Positions 1 to 7,968 of a stretch of 64,000 bases of DNA are shown here, in pieces. How positions within the stretch are numbered: position 1 is the stretch's first letter; each line of letters starts with the position of its first letter. Below the pieces are notes generated by a model that saw only the letters and a program-made list of their open reading frames with translations, did not search any database and was not told where the DNA came from. Made by a program: the position numbers and the translations under genes. The DNA is from Actinomycetes bacterium (GTDB lineage: Bacteria; Actinomycetota; Coriobacteriia; Anaerosomatales; Anaerosomataceae). The DNA lies in NCBI GenBank assembly GCA_022839745.1, contig JALHJB010000007.1, positions 1 through 64,000 on the forward strand, in the 5' to 3' direction.

Positions 1-7
1 TATGCAT
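1..7 (-). CDS. Start of a gene running off the left edge (possibly ribosomal protein L31)
   Basis: Only an ATG at 7-5 and one further codon (His) are in the window. A strong ribosome binding site, AGAGGAG at 20-14, sits six bases before the ATG, so a real gene starts here and continues leftward. In many bacteria, including Actinobacteria, rpmE (L31) follows rho, so L31 is the first guess. The visible residues cannot confirm it. Confidence 0.3.
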
Positions 8-132
8 CGGGGACTCCTCTCACAGTCGGGCTTGGACACCACGACTAGAGAGCGAGTCCCTGCTTGTTGTCAACGCTCCCCAGGATTAGGGATGCTTCCC
101 AAGCCGAAAGGCGCCGCGAAAACGCGCCGACA

Positions 133-200
133 CCATAGGCCCGAGCGACGCCTCCGCAGGCGCGGTATGTGCGCCGAGGACAGCGAGCGAGGGCCTGTGG
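133..200. repeat. Palindromic repeat element, copy 1 (short arms)
   Basis: The ends, CCATAGGCCC at 133-142 and GGGCCTGTGG at 191-200, are inverted copies with one mismatch. Between them lies a 39-base core (151-189) that recurs at 305-343 with 36 of 39 bases identical. The core itself can fold (GCCT/AGGC around 152-163). No protein reading looks real here. This is probably a member of a dispersed extragenic palindrome family; its function is unknown. Confidence 0.55.
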
Positions 201-273
201 TGTCGAGAGCGGCGAGCGGGTACCCGCATCGGCGCCCTGGGCGACATGGGCGGCCCCGGCGTCGCTTGCAGAA

Positions 274-367
274 GCGAGAGCCCGAGAGGGAGGCCTAAGC
301 GCAGCCTCCACAGGCGCGGTCTGTGCGCCGAGGACAGCAAGCGTGGCCTACCCTGTCGGGCTCTCGC
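274..367. repeat. Long inverted repeat with the same core, immediately after rho
   Basis: Arms 274-290 and 351-367 are inverted copies, 16 of 17 bases, with further AGGCC/GGCCT pairing just inside. The centre (305-343) is the second copy of the 39-base core seen at 151-189. On the minus strand the right arm begins five bases after the rho stop codon, so the transcript would end in a large, GC-rich stem. It lacks a U-tract, so it is not a standard intrinsic terminator. It may protect the 3' end of the rho mRNA, stall polymerase, or be a REP-like element. The rest of 1-371 holds only the small hairpin at 262-277 and no convincing gene. Confidence 0.6.
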
Positions 368-371
368 GGGT

Positions 372-1721
372 CTAGATATCGATGCCGTTGGTCTGGCGCT
401 TGTCGCTCGCGCCCTTGGCCATCTTCGTGAGGAACTCGGTGTTGGACTTGGTCTGCTTGAGTCCCTTGATGAGCATGTCCATCGCGCGCTCGGTGGAGTC
501 CACCCCGTGCAGGATGCGGCGCAGGCCCCACACGAACGGCGCCTCCATCGACGTGAGGATGAGCTCTTCCTTGCGCGTGCCCGACGTGATGACGTCGATG
601 GCCGGGAAGATGCGGCGGTCGGCGAGCTTGCGGTCCAGGCGGAGCTCCATGTTACCGGTGCCCTTGAACTCCTCGAAGATGACCTCGTCCATCTTGGACC
701 CGGTCTCGATGAGCGCGGTGGCGAGGATGGTGAGCGAGCCGCCGTTCTCGATGTTGCGCGCCGCGCCGAAGAACTTCTTCGGCGGGTACAGCGCCGTCGA
801 GTCGACACCGCCGGAGAGGATACGACCGCTCGCGGGGGTGGCGAGGTTGTAGGCGCGCGCCAGGCGCGTGATGGAGTCGAGCAGGATGACCACGTCGTAG
901 CCGGCCTCGACGAGGCGCTTCGCGCGCTCCATCACGAGCTCAGCCACGGCGATATGGTTCTCACTCGGCATGTCGAAGGTGGAGGATACGACCTCGCCCT
1001 TGATCGAGCGCTCCATATCGGTGACTTCCTCGGGGCGTTCGTCAACGAGGAGGCACATCAGGTACACCTCGGGGTTGTTGGCGCTGATCGAGGCGGCGAT
1101 GTCCTTGAGCACGGTGGTCTTGCCTGCCTTTGGCGGCGAGACGATGAGCCCACGCTGGCCCTTGCCGATGGGGGCGACAAGATCGATCACGCGAGCGGTG
1201 ATCTCCTTCTCGCCGTGCTCGAGACGAAGGCGTTCGTCCGGGTACACGGGCACGAGATCGCGGAACTGCTTACGCCCGCGCGACTCCTCCAGGCTCTTGC
1301 CATTGATCGAGATGAGCTTGGTGAGCGCAGGATACTTCTCGGATTCCTTGGGTGGGCGCACCTGCCCCTTGATCATATCGCCGCGACGCAGGTCGGAGCG
1401 GCGGATGACCGACATCGAGCAGTACACGTCGTTGTCGCCAGGCAGATAGCCGCTCGTGCGGATGAAGCCGTAGCCCTCGGGCAGGACATCGAGGATGCCG
1501 TTGATCTCCACGAAGCCCTCGGACTTCACCTTGGCGTCGTAGACGGCCGCGATGATCTCATCTTTCTTCTTCAGCGCCTTGATGTCGAGCTCGAGCTCGG
1601 CGGCCATGGCACGGAGTTCGACGACGGTCTTGGCCGCAAGCTCCTCGCGGGTGATGGAGGGCTGGACCTCCTGCTGCTGGCCGCCTCCGCGGCGTCCTCT
1701 CTTGCGGGGTCGTGCGCTCAC
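372..1721 (-). CDS. rho: Transcription termination factor Rho
   Basis: Rho is the hexameric RNA-dependent ATPase that ends transcription at C-rich sites. The 449-residue protein has a short basic N-terminus (RPRKRGRRGGG), the Rho N-terminal helical domain, a cold-shock-like RNA-binding domain with the GYGFIR motif, and the RecA-like motor with Walker A SPPKAGKTT and Walker B VVILLDSITR, followed by the FPAIDV region. Unlike many actinobacterial Rho proteins it has no long Arg/Asp-rich insertion, so it is near the compact E. coli length. Its ATG overlaps the stop of the upstream aldolase gene by four bases (ATGA), so it is translationally coupled to that operon. Identification is secure. Confidence 0.97.
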   Translation of the reverse strand: MSARPRKRGRRGGGQQQEVQPSITREELAAKTVVELRAMAAELELDIKALKKKDEIIAAVYDAKVKSEGFVEINGILDVLPEGYGFIRTSGYLPGDNDVYCSMSVIRRSDLRRGDMIKGQVRPPKESEKYPALTKLISINGKSLEESRGRKQFRDLVPVYPDERLRLEHGEKEITARVIDLVAPIGKGQRGLIVSPPKAGKTTVLKDIAASISANNPEVYLMCLLVDERPEEVTDMERSIKGEVVSSTFDMPSENHIAVAELVMERAKRLVEAGYDVVILLDSITRLARAYNLATPASGRILSGGVDSTALYPPKKFFGAARNIENGGSLTILATALIETGSKMDEVIFEEFKGTGNMELRLDRKLADRRIFPAIDVITSGTRKEELILTSMEAPFVWGLRRILHGVDSTERAMDMLIKGLKQTKSNTEFLTKMAKGASDKRQTNGIDI

Positions 1722-2380
1722 GCGTTCTTCACCTTCTCCCAGTCGGCCAGGAACGCTTCCAGGCCGCGATCGGTCAGGGGGTGCTTGACGAGCTTCTGGA
1801 GCACCCCAAAGGGCACCGTTGCGATGTCGGCGCCCATGAGTGCAGCGGCGACCACGTGCTGGTTGTGCCGCACGGATGCGGCGATGACCTCGACGTCGTG
1901 ACCGAAGTCATAGTTGTTGAGAGCGACGACCATGTTGCCGAGGTGCTCGAGGCCGTCTTCGGAGATATCGTCGAACCGGCCGATGAAGGGGCTCACGTAG
2001 CGCGCGCCCGCACGGGCGGCCATGAGCGCCTGCGGCACCGTGAAGCAGAGCGTCATGTTGACGTCGATGCCCTTCTCGGCGAGCGTGCGGGTGGCGGCGA
2101 GACCCTCGGGCATGACCGGGACCTTGACGACCACGTTGGGAGCGAGCGCGGCGAGCGTCTCGCCCTCGGCGACGATCTCGTCGCGCGTGAGGCTCACGGT
2201 CTCGGCCGAGACCGGTCCGTCGCAGATCTCGCAGATGCGCTGGATGTGCGCGTGGAAGTCGGCCAGCGAACCACCCTCACGTGCGTACAGCGTCGGGTTG
2301 GTGGTCACACCGGCGAGCAGCCCCCATGAGGCCGCCTCTTCGATCTCGGCAAGGTTCGCGGTGTCCAGGAAGAACTTCAT
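1718..2380 (-). CDS. fsa: Transaldolase / fructose-6-phosphate aldolase family protein
   Basis: A 220-residue member of the small TalC/FsaA subfamily of class I aldolases, which use a Schiff-base lysine to move or cleave a dihydroxyacetone unit of sugar phosphates. The N-terminus MKFFLDTANL, the GVTTNPTL motif, the lysine in VVVKVPV (Lys86) and the SPFIGR phosphate-binding loop are all present. Length fits the family exactly. The sequence alone does not separate transaldolase from fructose-6-phosphate aldolase activity. The ATG follows the stop of the 2-phosphoglycerate kinase gene directly, and its own stop overlaps rho, so it belongs to a central-carbon operon. Confidence 0.92.
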   Translation of the reverse strand: MKFFLDTANLAEIEEAASWGLLAGVTTNPTLYAREGGSLADFHAHIQRICEICDGPVSAETVSLTRDEIVAEGETLAALAPNVVVKVPVMPEGLAATRTLAEKGIDVNMTLCFTVPQALMAARAGARYVSPFIGRFDDISEDGLEHLGNMVVALNNYDFGHDVEVIAASVRHNQHVVAAALMGADIATVPFGVLQKLVKHPLTDRGLEAFLADWEKVKNA

Positions 2381-3334
2381 CTACCGTGCGTCCTCTCCTC
2401 CGGCGGAAGCCTCACGCTTCCGCACCTGTTCCTCGTCTTCGCGGATCACCGCGTCGACGACAAGCTCCAAGACCTCGGCGACCGTCCGGTCCAACTGGTG
2501 GCTATGGACCACCGGTACGCCGTGTTCGTGTGCGAGGTCCTCGACGTAACGTCCGAGCAGGCGGATGTTGTCGAAGTTCGCACGATACCGCTCGAAGGGC
2601 CGCATCCCCTCGGTCTGCACTTCGCGGATGTAGAAATGGCTACGGTGCGCATCCTCATCGTCCACAACGATGAGCAACTGCACGACCGATGCATCCTTGA
2701 ACTGGGAAGGGTCGATATACCCGGGCGCGACATGGATGCCCTCGAGAACCATGCTCACGCCCTCGACCACCGCACGTTCGATCAGCGACTTGACACCGGT
2801 GGCCACGACGGACGCTTGTTCCCGGAATCCGACGATCACCGGGGAAGCGCCCTGGGGAGCCGGGACCCGCAGCCCGCGCCATGCGTTGAACGAACTCTCG
2901 TAGATGGCGGGGATGAGTTCCTGAGAGAAGATACCACGCATCACCTCTCGAATGCTATCCGTCGAGATGATGCGCGTGATGCCGAGCCGGTGCGCTACTT
3001 CGGTGGCAATGGTGGACTTGCCCACACCCGTGGTGCCCCCGATGAGCACGACCAGCGGACGGTCCCGCTTGGAGATCTCGTTCAGCCGCGTGTATCTGCG
3101 GGCCACCTGCTCCCCCATGTCTTCGCGCAGGACGCGCGCGGCCGCTTCACGGAGTTCGGCCAGGGTGACCTCGTAGCAGCCCGCGGCCCTAAGCTCGTCT
3201 TGAATACGCTGCGCGGCCACGTACGCCTGTGAAGGGCTGAGCCCAGCGGCGGTGAACGACTGCGCGAGCAGGCCCTTGCTCATCGGGAGGCCGTGCTTCT
3301 GGTCTTTGATGATGATGGGGGGATTGGTCGGCAT
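2381..3334 (-). CDS. 2-phosphoglycerate kinase (ATP-cone plus P-loop kinase)
   Basis: The predicted reaction is ATP-dependent phosphorylation of 2-phosphoglycerate to 2,3-bisphosphoglycerate, the first step of cyclic 2,3-diphosphoglycerate (cDPG) synthesis known from methanogens. Of 317 residues, the first ~90 look like an ATP-cone (IIIKDQ at the start, helices with RIQDELR). The rest is a P-loop kinase with GGTTGVGKST at ~99-108 and a DSIRE motif. The ATG at 3334 was chosen because GAGGAG lies nine bases upstream and it overlaps the previous stop as TGATG; a longer upstream reading has no such site. It is coupled to the cDPG synthetase gene just before it, which strengthens the assignment. 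The physiological product is inferred. Confidence 0.85.
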   Translation of the reverse strand: MPTNPPIIIKDQKHGLPMSKGLLAQSFTAAGLSPSQAYVAAQRIQDELRAAGCYEVTLAELREAAARVLREDMGEQVARRYTRLNEISKRDRPLVVLIGGTTGVGKSTIATEVAHRLGITRIISTDSIREVMRGIFSQELIPAIYESSFNAWRGLRVPAPQGASPVIVGFREQASVVATGVKSLIERAVVEGVSMVLEGIHVAPGYIDPSQFKDASVVQLLIVVDDEDAHRSHFYIREVQTEGMRPFERYRANFDNIRLLGRYVEDLAHEHGVPVVHSHQLDRTVAEVLELVVDAVIREDEEQVRKREASAGGEDAR

Positions 3335-4677
3335 CAGCTGCTCCTCAGTCGGTGACGCTCCTGCGCGAGCCGGTAGGCGCGGTCGATCATGGCATCGAGC
3401 CCGTCCCCGCCGAGGGTGACGGGTTCGTTGTCGCAGAGCACGGTGGGGACACCGACCTCCGCGCCGGCCGCCGCAACCACGTCGATCGCGGCCGCCTTGA
3501 GCTCGGTAAGCAACAGGTCGAACGACCCCGCGTGGGCACGGAGGTCGGCCCGCAGCGCCGCGCGATCGGAGAGCGCCGTGCTTGCGGCCACCACCTGGCA
3601 CCCGCAGGTCTCCTCAAGATGCGCGCGCAGCGTCTCGAGCAAGAGGGGCGGTGCGGTGGTGGCGAAGAACACGCGTGCGCCCGCGATGTCGGCAAGCGGC
3701 TTGGGCCGGAACGTCGTGAGCGCAAGCGGCACATCCTCCCGGATCCGGCGGATCGACGAGACGAGCGCATGGAGCGCCTCGGGCTCGACCAGTGGCTGCT
3801 CGGCCCCGGCGATGATGACCCCGTCGGCTCTCATGAGGCGGTACGGGCCGAAGTAGTCCCGCACATACGGCACGCCCTGCCGGGCGCCCACCACCAGGAG
3901 CGACGCGTCGGCGTGCACCGGAGGGATCGCCGCGCCCGAGCCCTCGAGCATGATAAGCTCGCGGCTGAGCGTGTCTGCCAGCCGCGCCCCCTCGGGCACG
4001 TTGCTGAAGAACGTCTGCCCCGCGAGCCCGCCGCCGCACCGCCGGCATCCCACGGTGGGCACACGGCTCATGACGGCGTCCTCGTAGTTGTCCGAGGCGG
4101 CATGGGCGCCCTTCGCGGCAAGCGCAAGCAGGTCCTCGGTGGTGAGCGCCACCTTGTCGCCTCGGATCACCTCAGGTTGCGCCGGACCGCCCCGGCCCAT
4201 GGCAAGCACCACGACTTTGCGGCCGCGCGCGGCCAGGCTGCGTGCCACATACGCGGAGACCGCCGTCTTCCCCACCCGCTTGCCGGTGCCGATGATGGCG
4301 AGCGTGGCCGTGATGGTCGCGCATTCGGCCGACGGGGGCTCGAAGGTGAAGTCGGCGCCCTGGTAGGCCACGCCGCGGGCAAGCGCCAGACTTGCGAGCG
4401 TGAACCGGTCGGCCGCCGACAGGATCGGCTCGTCAGAGAGGTCGACCAGCACATCAGGTGCAAACCGCTCGAGCGCCTTGAGCACGGCCGCCCGAGCGTC
4501 GGCACCGCGCACGACCGGGAGGCCGTAGACGTCCTCGCTCGCCGTGGCGTCCACCTTCTCGGTGCCGCCGATGAACGCCGCCGCCACGACATCATGCTCG
4601 CGGCGCAGACTGTCGAGCGCGAAACGGACGACCGGCGGGTAGTGCTCGCCGTCGATCAGGGCGACTGCACGGCTCAT
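3334..4677 (-). CDS. Cyclic 2,3-diphosphoglycerate synthetase
   Basis: Predicted to close 2,3-bisphosphoglycerate into cyclic 2,3-diphosphoglycerate using ATP, the second step of a pathway first described in thermophilic methanogens, where the product is a solute and protein stabiliser. The 447-residue protein has the family's P-loop GTGKRVGKTA at ~130-139, an N-terminal Rossmann-like part beginning SRAVALIDGEHYPP, and a CRRCGGG cysteine motif mid-protein. The ATG at 4677 is preferred over a GTG two codons earlier because AGGAG is five bases upstream of it and it forms an ATGA overlap with the upstream gene. Gene order phosphoesterase, synthetase, kinase suggests a cDPG operon. Confidence 0.85.
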   Translation of the reverse strand: MSRAVALIDGEHYPPVVRFALDSLRREHDVVAAAFIGGTEKVDATASEDVYGLPVVRGADARAAVLKALERFAPDVLVDLSDEPILSAADRFTLASLALARGVAYQGADFTFEPPSAECATITATLAIIGTGKRVGKTAVSAYVARSLAARGRKVVVLAMGRGGPAQPEVIRGDKVALTTEDLLALAAKGAHAASDNYEDAVMSRVPTVGCRRCGGGLAGQTFFSNVPEGARLADTLSRELIMLEGSGAAIPPVHADASLLVVGARQGVPYVRDYFGPYRLMRADGVIIAGAEQPLVEPEALHALVSSIRRIREDVPLALTTFRPKPLADIAGARVFFATTAPPLLLETLRAHLEETCGCQVVAASTALSDRAALRADLRAHAGSFDLLLTELKAAAIDVVAAAGAEVGVPTVLCDNEPVTLGGDGLDAMIDRAYRLAQERHRLRSS

Positions 4678-5510
4678 CGGCACTCCTTCGGGTCGCGTGC
4701 GGGTGCGGGATCATCGGGTCCCGCTGTCGAATAGTCCTCGCTCGGCTTCCAGAGGCACTCCCGGCGCAGGTCCCGCTCGAAGTCGGCCACCGTCTCCGGC
4801 TCCGAGAACGGGTGCTTCAGGATGACCTTCACGCGGTCCTCCGTGATCTCGAGGATGTTGTAGCTCGCCCGCGTCATGCCGCGCAGGCGGTGAGAACAGG
4901 CCGTGCCCGCGTTGACCACGATCATGTCCTCAAGCCGCCACACGTGCGGCACGTGCTTGTGGCCGCACAGGACCACATCGCAGCCGCTCCCGCCGAGCAC
5001 GCGCAGCACGTCGCCTGCGTCGTACACGATGTTGCGCTCGCGGCCCGTGCCCGGAACCGGGAGCAGATGGTGGTGGAGCGCGACGATCTTGAACTCATCG
5101 GGCTCGGAGAACCGCTCTTCGATCCAACGGTAGCGGTTGCGGCCGATGCGGCCGGCGTCGAGGTCGGGCTCCGACGAGTCGAGGCCCACGATGCGCACGC
5201 CCCGGAAGCGCAGCTCCGTGGACCGCGAGCCGAAGAGCTCCTCGAAGTGCAGGTCCCCCACGTTGCGTGCGTCATGGTTACCGGGGAGCACCAGCACGTT
5301 CTCGACCTCCATACGCGAGATGAGCCGGTGGGCGACCTTGAACTCCTGGCGGAACCCCATGTCCGTGAGGTCGCCTGTGACCACCAGCGCGTCGGGCCTC
5401 AGCTCGTTGATCTCATCGACGACCCGGGTAGCTAGGCTCGGGATGTGATACTGCGACCCGCAATGAAGATCGGATATCTGGGCGATGACGACCGGTCTTG
5501 ATGCGTTCAT
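4674..5510 (-). CDS. Calcineurin-like metallophosphoesterase
   Basis: A 278-residue two-metal phosphoesterase. All five signature blocks are visible: SDLH (~13-16), GDLTD (~46-50), PGNHD (~76-80), the ALHHHL block, and CGHKHVPH near residue 187. There is no signal peptide, so it is cytoplasmic. The C-terminal tail, rich in Asp/Pro, is probably flexible. The substrate cannot be read from the sequence. Because its stop overlaps the cyclic diphosphoglycerate synthetase start, hydrolysis or turnover of a phosphorylated glycerate is a reasonable but unproven idea. Confidence 0.85.
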   Translation of the reverse strand: MNASRPVVIAQISDLHCGSQYHIPSLATRVVDEINELRPDALVVTGDLTDMGFRQEFKVAHRLISRMEVENVLVLPGNHDARNVGDLHFEELFGSRSTELRFRGVRIVGLDSSEPDLDAGRIGRNRYRWIEERFSEPDEFKIVALHHHLLPVPGTGRERNIVYDAGDVLRVLGGSGCDVVLCGHKHVPHVWRLEDMIVVNAGTACSHRLRGMTRASYNILEITEDRVKVILKHPFSEPETVADFERDLRRECLWKPSEDYSTAGPDDPAPARDPKECR

Positions 5511-5638
5511 GGCGTCTCCGAATCCAAGGGAAGCGCGTCCGCCGCGTGGCTGCGGACCTCAGGGGATGTCTGGTTCATTCCCTATCGCGAGCCCACACCA
5601 TCACCTGCCGACCGGGGCGGCCGACTGCGACGCGGATG

Positions 5639-6553
5639 TCAGACGACCCTGGCACCCAGCCGGTCGACCGGCAACGCGAGCACGCGCCCACGCCCGAGCC
5701 CGCCGAGCGCCGTGCGCGCCATCTCGGCCAGATGCCGCGCACGCTCAAGAGCGCGGTCGTCGTTGGTGCCCGGCACCAACGCAAGCATGCTCGGTCCGGC
5801 GCCTGACAAGACGGCCGGACCCGCGCCGATCGTCTCCAGCAGACTCGTCACTGCCGCCATATCGGGCACGAGCACGGCCCGATAGCGTTCGTGGATGGCA
5901 TCGCGCATCCCCGCCGCGATATCGGCGGCGGATCCGGTGGCGATCCCGTACGCAAGGAGTGCCGCGCTGGCGGCATTTGCCGCGGCATCCACGTGAGGGA
6001 CGAACTCCGGGAGCACCGAGCGTGCGTCGCCTGTTGGCAGCTCGTCGTCGCCCACCACCACGATGGCCGCCAGCCCGTCCGCCGGATCGATATGCGTGCA
6101 GCGCACGGCTCCATCCGCGGCTGTTGCGATCACGAACCCACCATACAGGGCAGCGGCCACGTTGTCCGGATGGCCTTCGAGCTCGTTGGCCAGCCGCAGC
6201 AACCGTTCGGTGCCGAGGTGCTGTCCGATGAGCGCTTCGGCGAGCACGAGGCCGCCGACGATGGCCGCCGAGGACGACCCGAGCCCGCGGCCGACCGGGA
6301 TCCCGTTGTGGCAGACGACCTCAGCGGCGAGCTCCGGGGATCCCGCCTCGGCGAACACGCGCTGCATGGCCCGCAGAACGGTGTTGTCCGCATCGCGACT
6401 GAGCCGGCCGGCGCCTTCTCCGCCGATCTCGACGGCCCACTCATCTGCCAGCTCACCCTCGAACTCGTTGTAGACGCCGAGGGCGAGCCCGAAGGCATCG
6501 TAGCCGGGACCGATGTTGGCCGAGGACGCCGGGACGATGACGCGCGCGCTCAC
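5639..6553 (-). CDS. thrB: Homoserine kinase
   Basis: Phosphorylates homoserine to O-phosphohomoserine on the way to threonine. The 304-residue protein is a GHMP kinase: N-terminal VPASSANIGPGYD, the ATP-binding GRGLGSSSAA loop, and the C-terminal SGAGPSMLAL motif. Length is typical. It starts with GTG at 6553, three bases after the hom stop, with GGAGGAG inside the end of hom as ribosome binding site, so the two genes are coupled. The 128 bases between its stop and the next gene contain one small hairpin (5537-5557) and nothing else recognisable. Confidence 0.95.
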   Translation of the reverse strand: MSARVIVPASSANIGPGYDAFGLALGVYNEFEGELADEWAVEIGGEGAGRLSRDADNTVLRAMQRVFAEAGSPELAAEVVCHNGIPVGRGLGSSSAAIVGGLVLAEALIGQHLGTERLLRLANELEGHPDNVAAALYGGFVIATAADGAVRCTHIDPADGLAAIVVVGDDELPTGDARSVLPEFVPHVDAAANAASAALLAYGIATGSAADIAAGMRDAIHERYRAVLVPDMAAVTSLLETIGAGPAVLSGAGPSMLALVPGTNDDRALERARHLAEMARTALGGLGRGRVLALPVDRLGARVV

Positions 6554-6556
6554 GCG

Positions 6557-7843
6557 CTACAACTCCTCCACCCGCAGCAGCGCGCCGATGCCGCGAACGG
6601 CTTCCAGCGCACCGACACGATCGAGCGCCGCGCGCATGTCCCGCTCGGCGGCGCGGTGGGTGATCCACACGATCTCGGCGCCGCCTTCGTCGGCTTGACG
6701 CTGGATGACCGAGGCAAGCGAGACGCCATGCTCGGCGAACACCCCGGCGATCGCGGCAAGGACGCCGGGCTCATCGGCGGCGTCGAGGCGCACATAGTAC
6801 GAGGTCTCCAGGTCGGCGATATCGCAGATCGGCAGCGTCTCGGTGCACGTGCAGCCCACGAGTCCCTGGCAGTCGCCCTGGATGTGCCGCGCCGCCTCGA
6901 TGATATCGCCTACCACCGCCGACGCGGCCGGCAGCGAGCCGGCGCCCTCGCCGAAGAACATGGTCTCGCCCACCGCATCGCCGATCACGTAAATGGCGTT
7001 GTACACGCCGTTGACGGTTGCGAGCGGATGGCTGGCGCGGATCATCGTGGGCCCCACGCGGACGTCGATCCCCGCGGCGGTGCGCTTTCCGATGGCCACG
7101 AGCTTGATCTCGTACCCCGTCTCGCGTGCGTAGGCGATGTCGCTCGGGGTGATGTCGCGGATTCCCTCGGCGGGCACATCGGCGAAGGTGACGCGTGAGT
7201 TGAACGCGATCGACGCGAGGATGGCGATCTTGGCGGCCGCGTCGAAGCCGTCCACGTCGGCGGTGGGGTCGGCTTCGGCGAAGCCGCGCGCCTGCGCCTC
7301 GGCAAGCGCGGTGTCGTAGTCGAGGCCGTCCTCGGCCATGCGAGTGAGCATGAAGTTGGTGGTGCCGTTGACGATGCCGTAAACGGCCTGGATCTCATTG
7401 CTCACGAGGCTGTGCTTGAGCGGGTTGATGATGGGGATGCCGCCGCCCACGCTGGCCTCGAACAGGATGTCCACGCCACGCGCGGCCGCCTCGTCCATGA
7501 CCTCCTGGCCGTGCGTGGCCATGAGCGCCTTGTTGGCGGTGACCACGGTCTTGCCGGCCTTGAGCGCGCCGAGCACGACCTCGCGGGCCACGCCGGTCCC
7601 GCCGATGAGCTCCACGACTATATCGACAGAGGGATCGTTGATCACGTCCGCGATCTCGGTGGTGAACCGGGCGGGCTCGATGCCGAGGGCGGCCGCGCGC
7701 TCCGGGGAGCGGTCGGCGCACCTCACGAGCGCGAGATCCACGCCCGCACGCGAGACGAACTGCTCGCCGTGACGGGACAGTATCTCCACGACGCCGCTGC
7801 CCACGGTGCCAAGGCCTATCAGGCCGACATTGATGGTGCGCAT
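6557..7843 (-). CDS. hom: Homoserine dehydrogenase
   Basis: Reduces aspartate semialdehyde to homoserine, the branch point to threonine and methionine. The 428-residue protein has an NAD(P)-binding GLGTVGSG at its N-terminus, the catalytic domain with GGTGVAREV and the SVGGGIPII motif, and a C-terminal ACT domain (DEPGVLAAIAGVFAEHGVS), which in relatives gives threonine feedback. ATG 7843 was chosen because it begins the family-typical MRTINVGLIG and has GGGAGG upstream; the longer in-frame extension looks like non-coding sequence. It lies between lysA and thrB in one aspartate-family operon. Confidence 0.96.
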   Translation of the reverse strand: MRTINVGLIGLGTVGSGVVEILSRHGEQFVSRAGVDLALVRCADRSPERAAALGIEPARFTTEIADVINDPSVDIVVELIGGTGVAREVVLGALKAGKTVVTANKALMATHGQEVMDEAAARGVDILFEASVGGGIPIINPLKHSLVSNEIQAVYGIVNGTTNFMLTRMAEDGLDYDTALAEAQARGFAEADPTADVDGFDAAAKIAILASIAFNSRVTFADVPAEGIRDITPSDIAYARETGYEIKLVAIGKRTAAGIDVRVGPTMIRASHPLATVNGVYNAIYVIGDAVGETMFFGEGAGSLPAASAVVGDIIEAARHIQGDCQGLVGCTCTETLPICDIADLETSYYVRLDAADEPGVLAAIAGVFAEHGVSLASVIQRQADEGGAEIVWITHRAAERDMRAALDRVGALEAVRGIGALLRVEEL

Positions 7844-7968
7844 GGACCCCTCCCGATCGATCGAGTATGCGGCCATTGTAGCCCAGCGGATGCGTCGAAG
7901 GGCGGTGCGTGGCCGACCGCCGCTCCCATGGCGCCAGGAAGCGCGGCCGGTGCCCGTGAAGCCCCGCA

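Noticed and set aside
133..367. CRISPR array
   Set aside because: Only two copies of a core with different flanking arms and internal palindromes; no regular spacers and no cas genes.
246..1901. Long plus-strand reading frame opposite rho
   Set aside because: Its protein is rich in Arg, His and Ala and matches no domain. It is the antisense shadow of rho in GC-rich DNA; rho has clear motifs and a coupled start.
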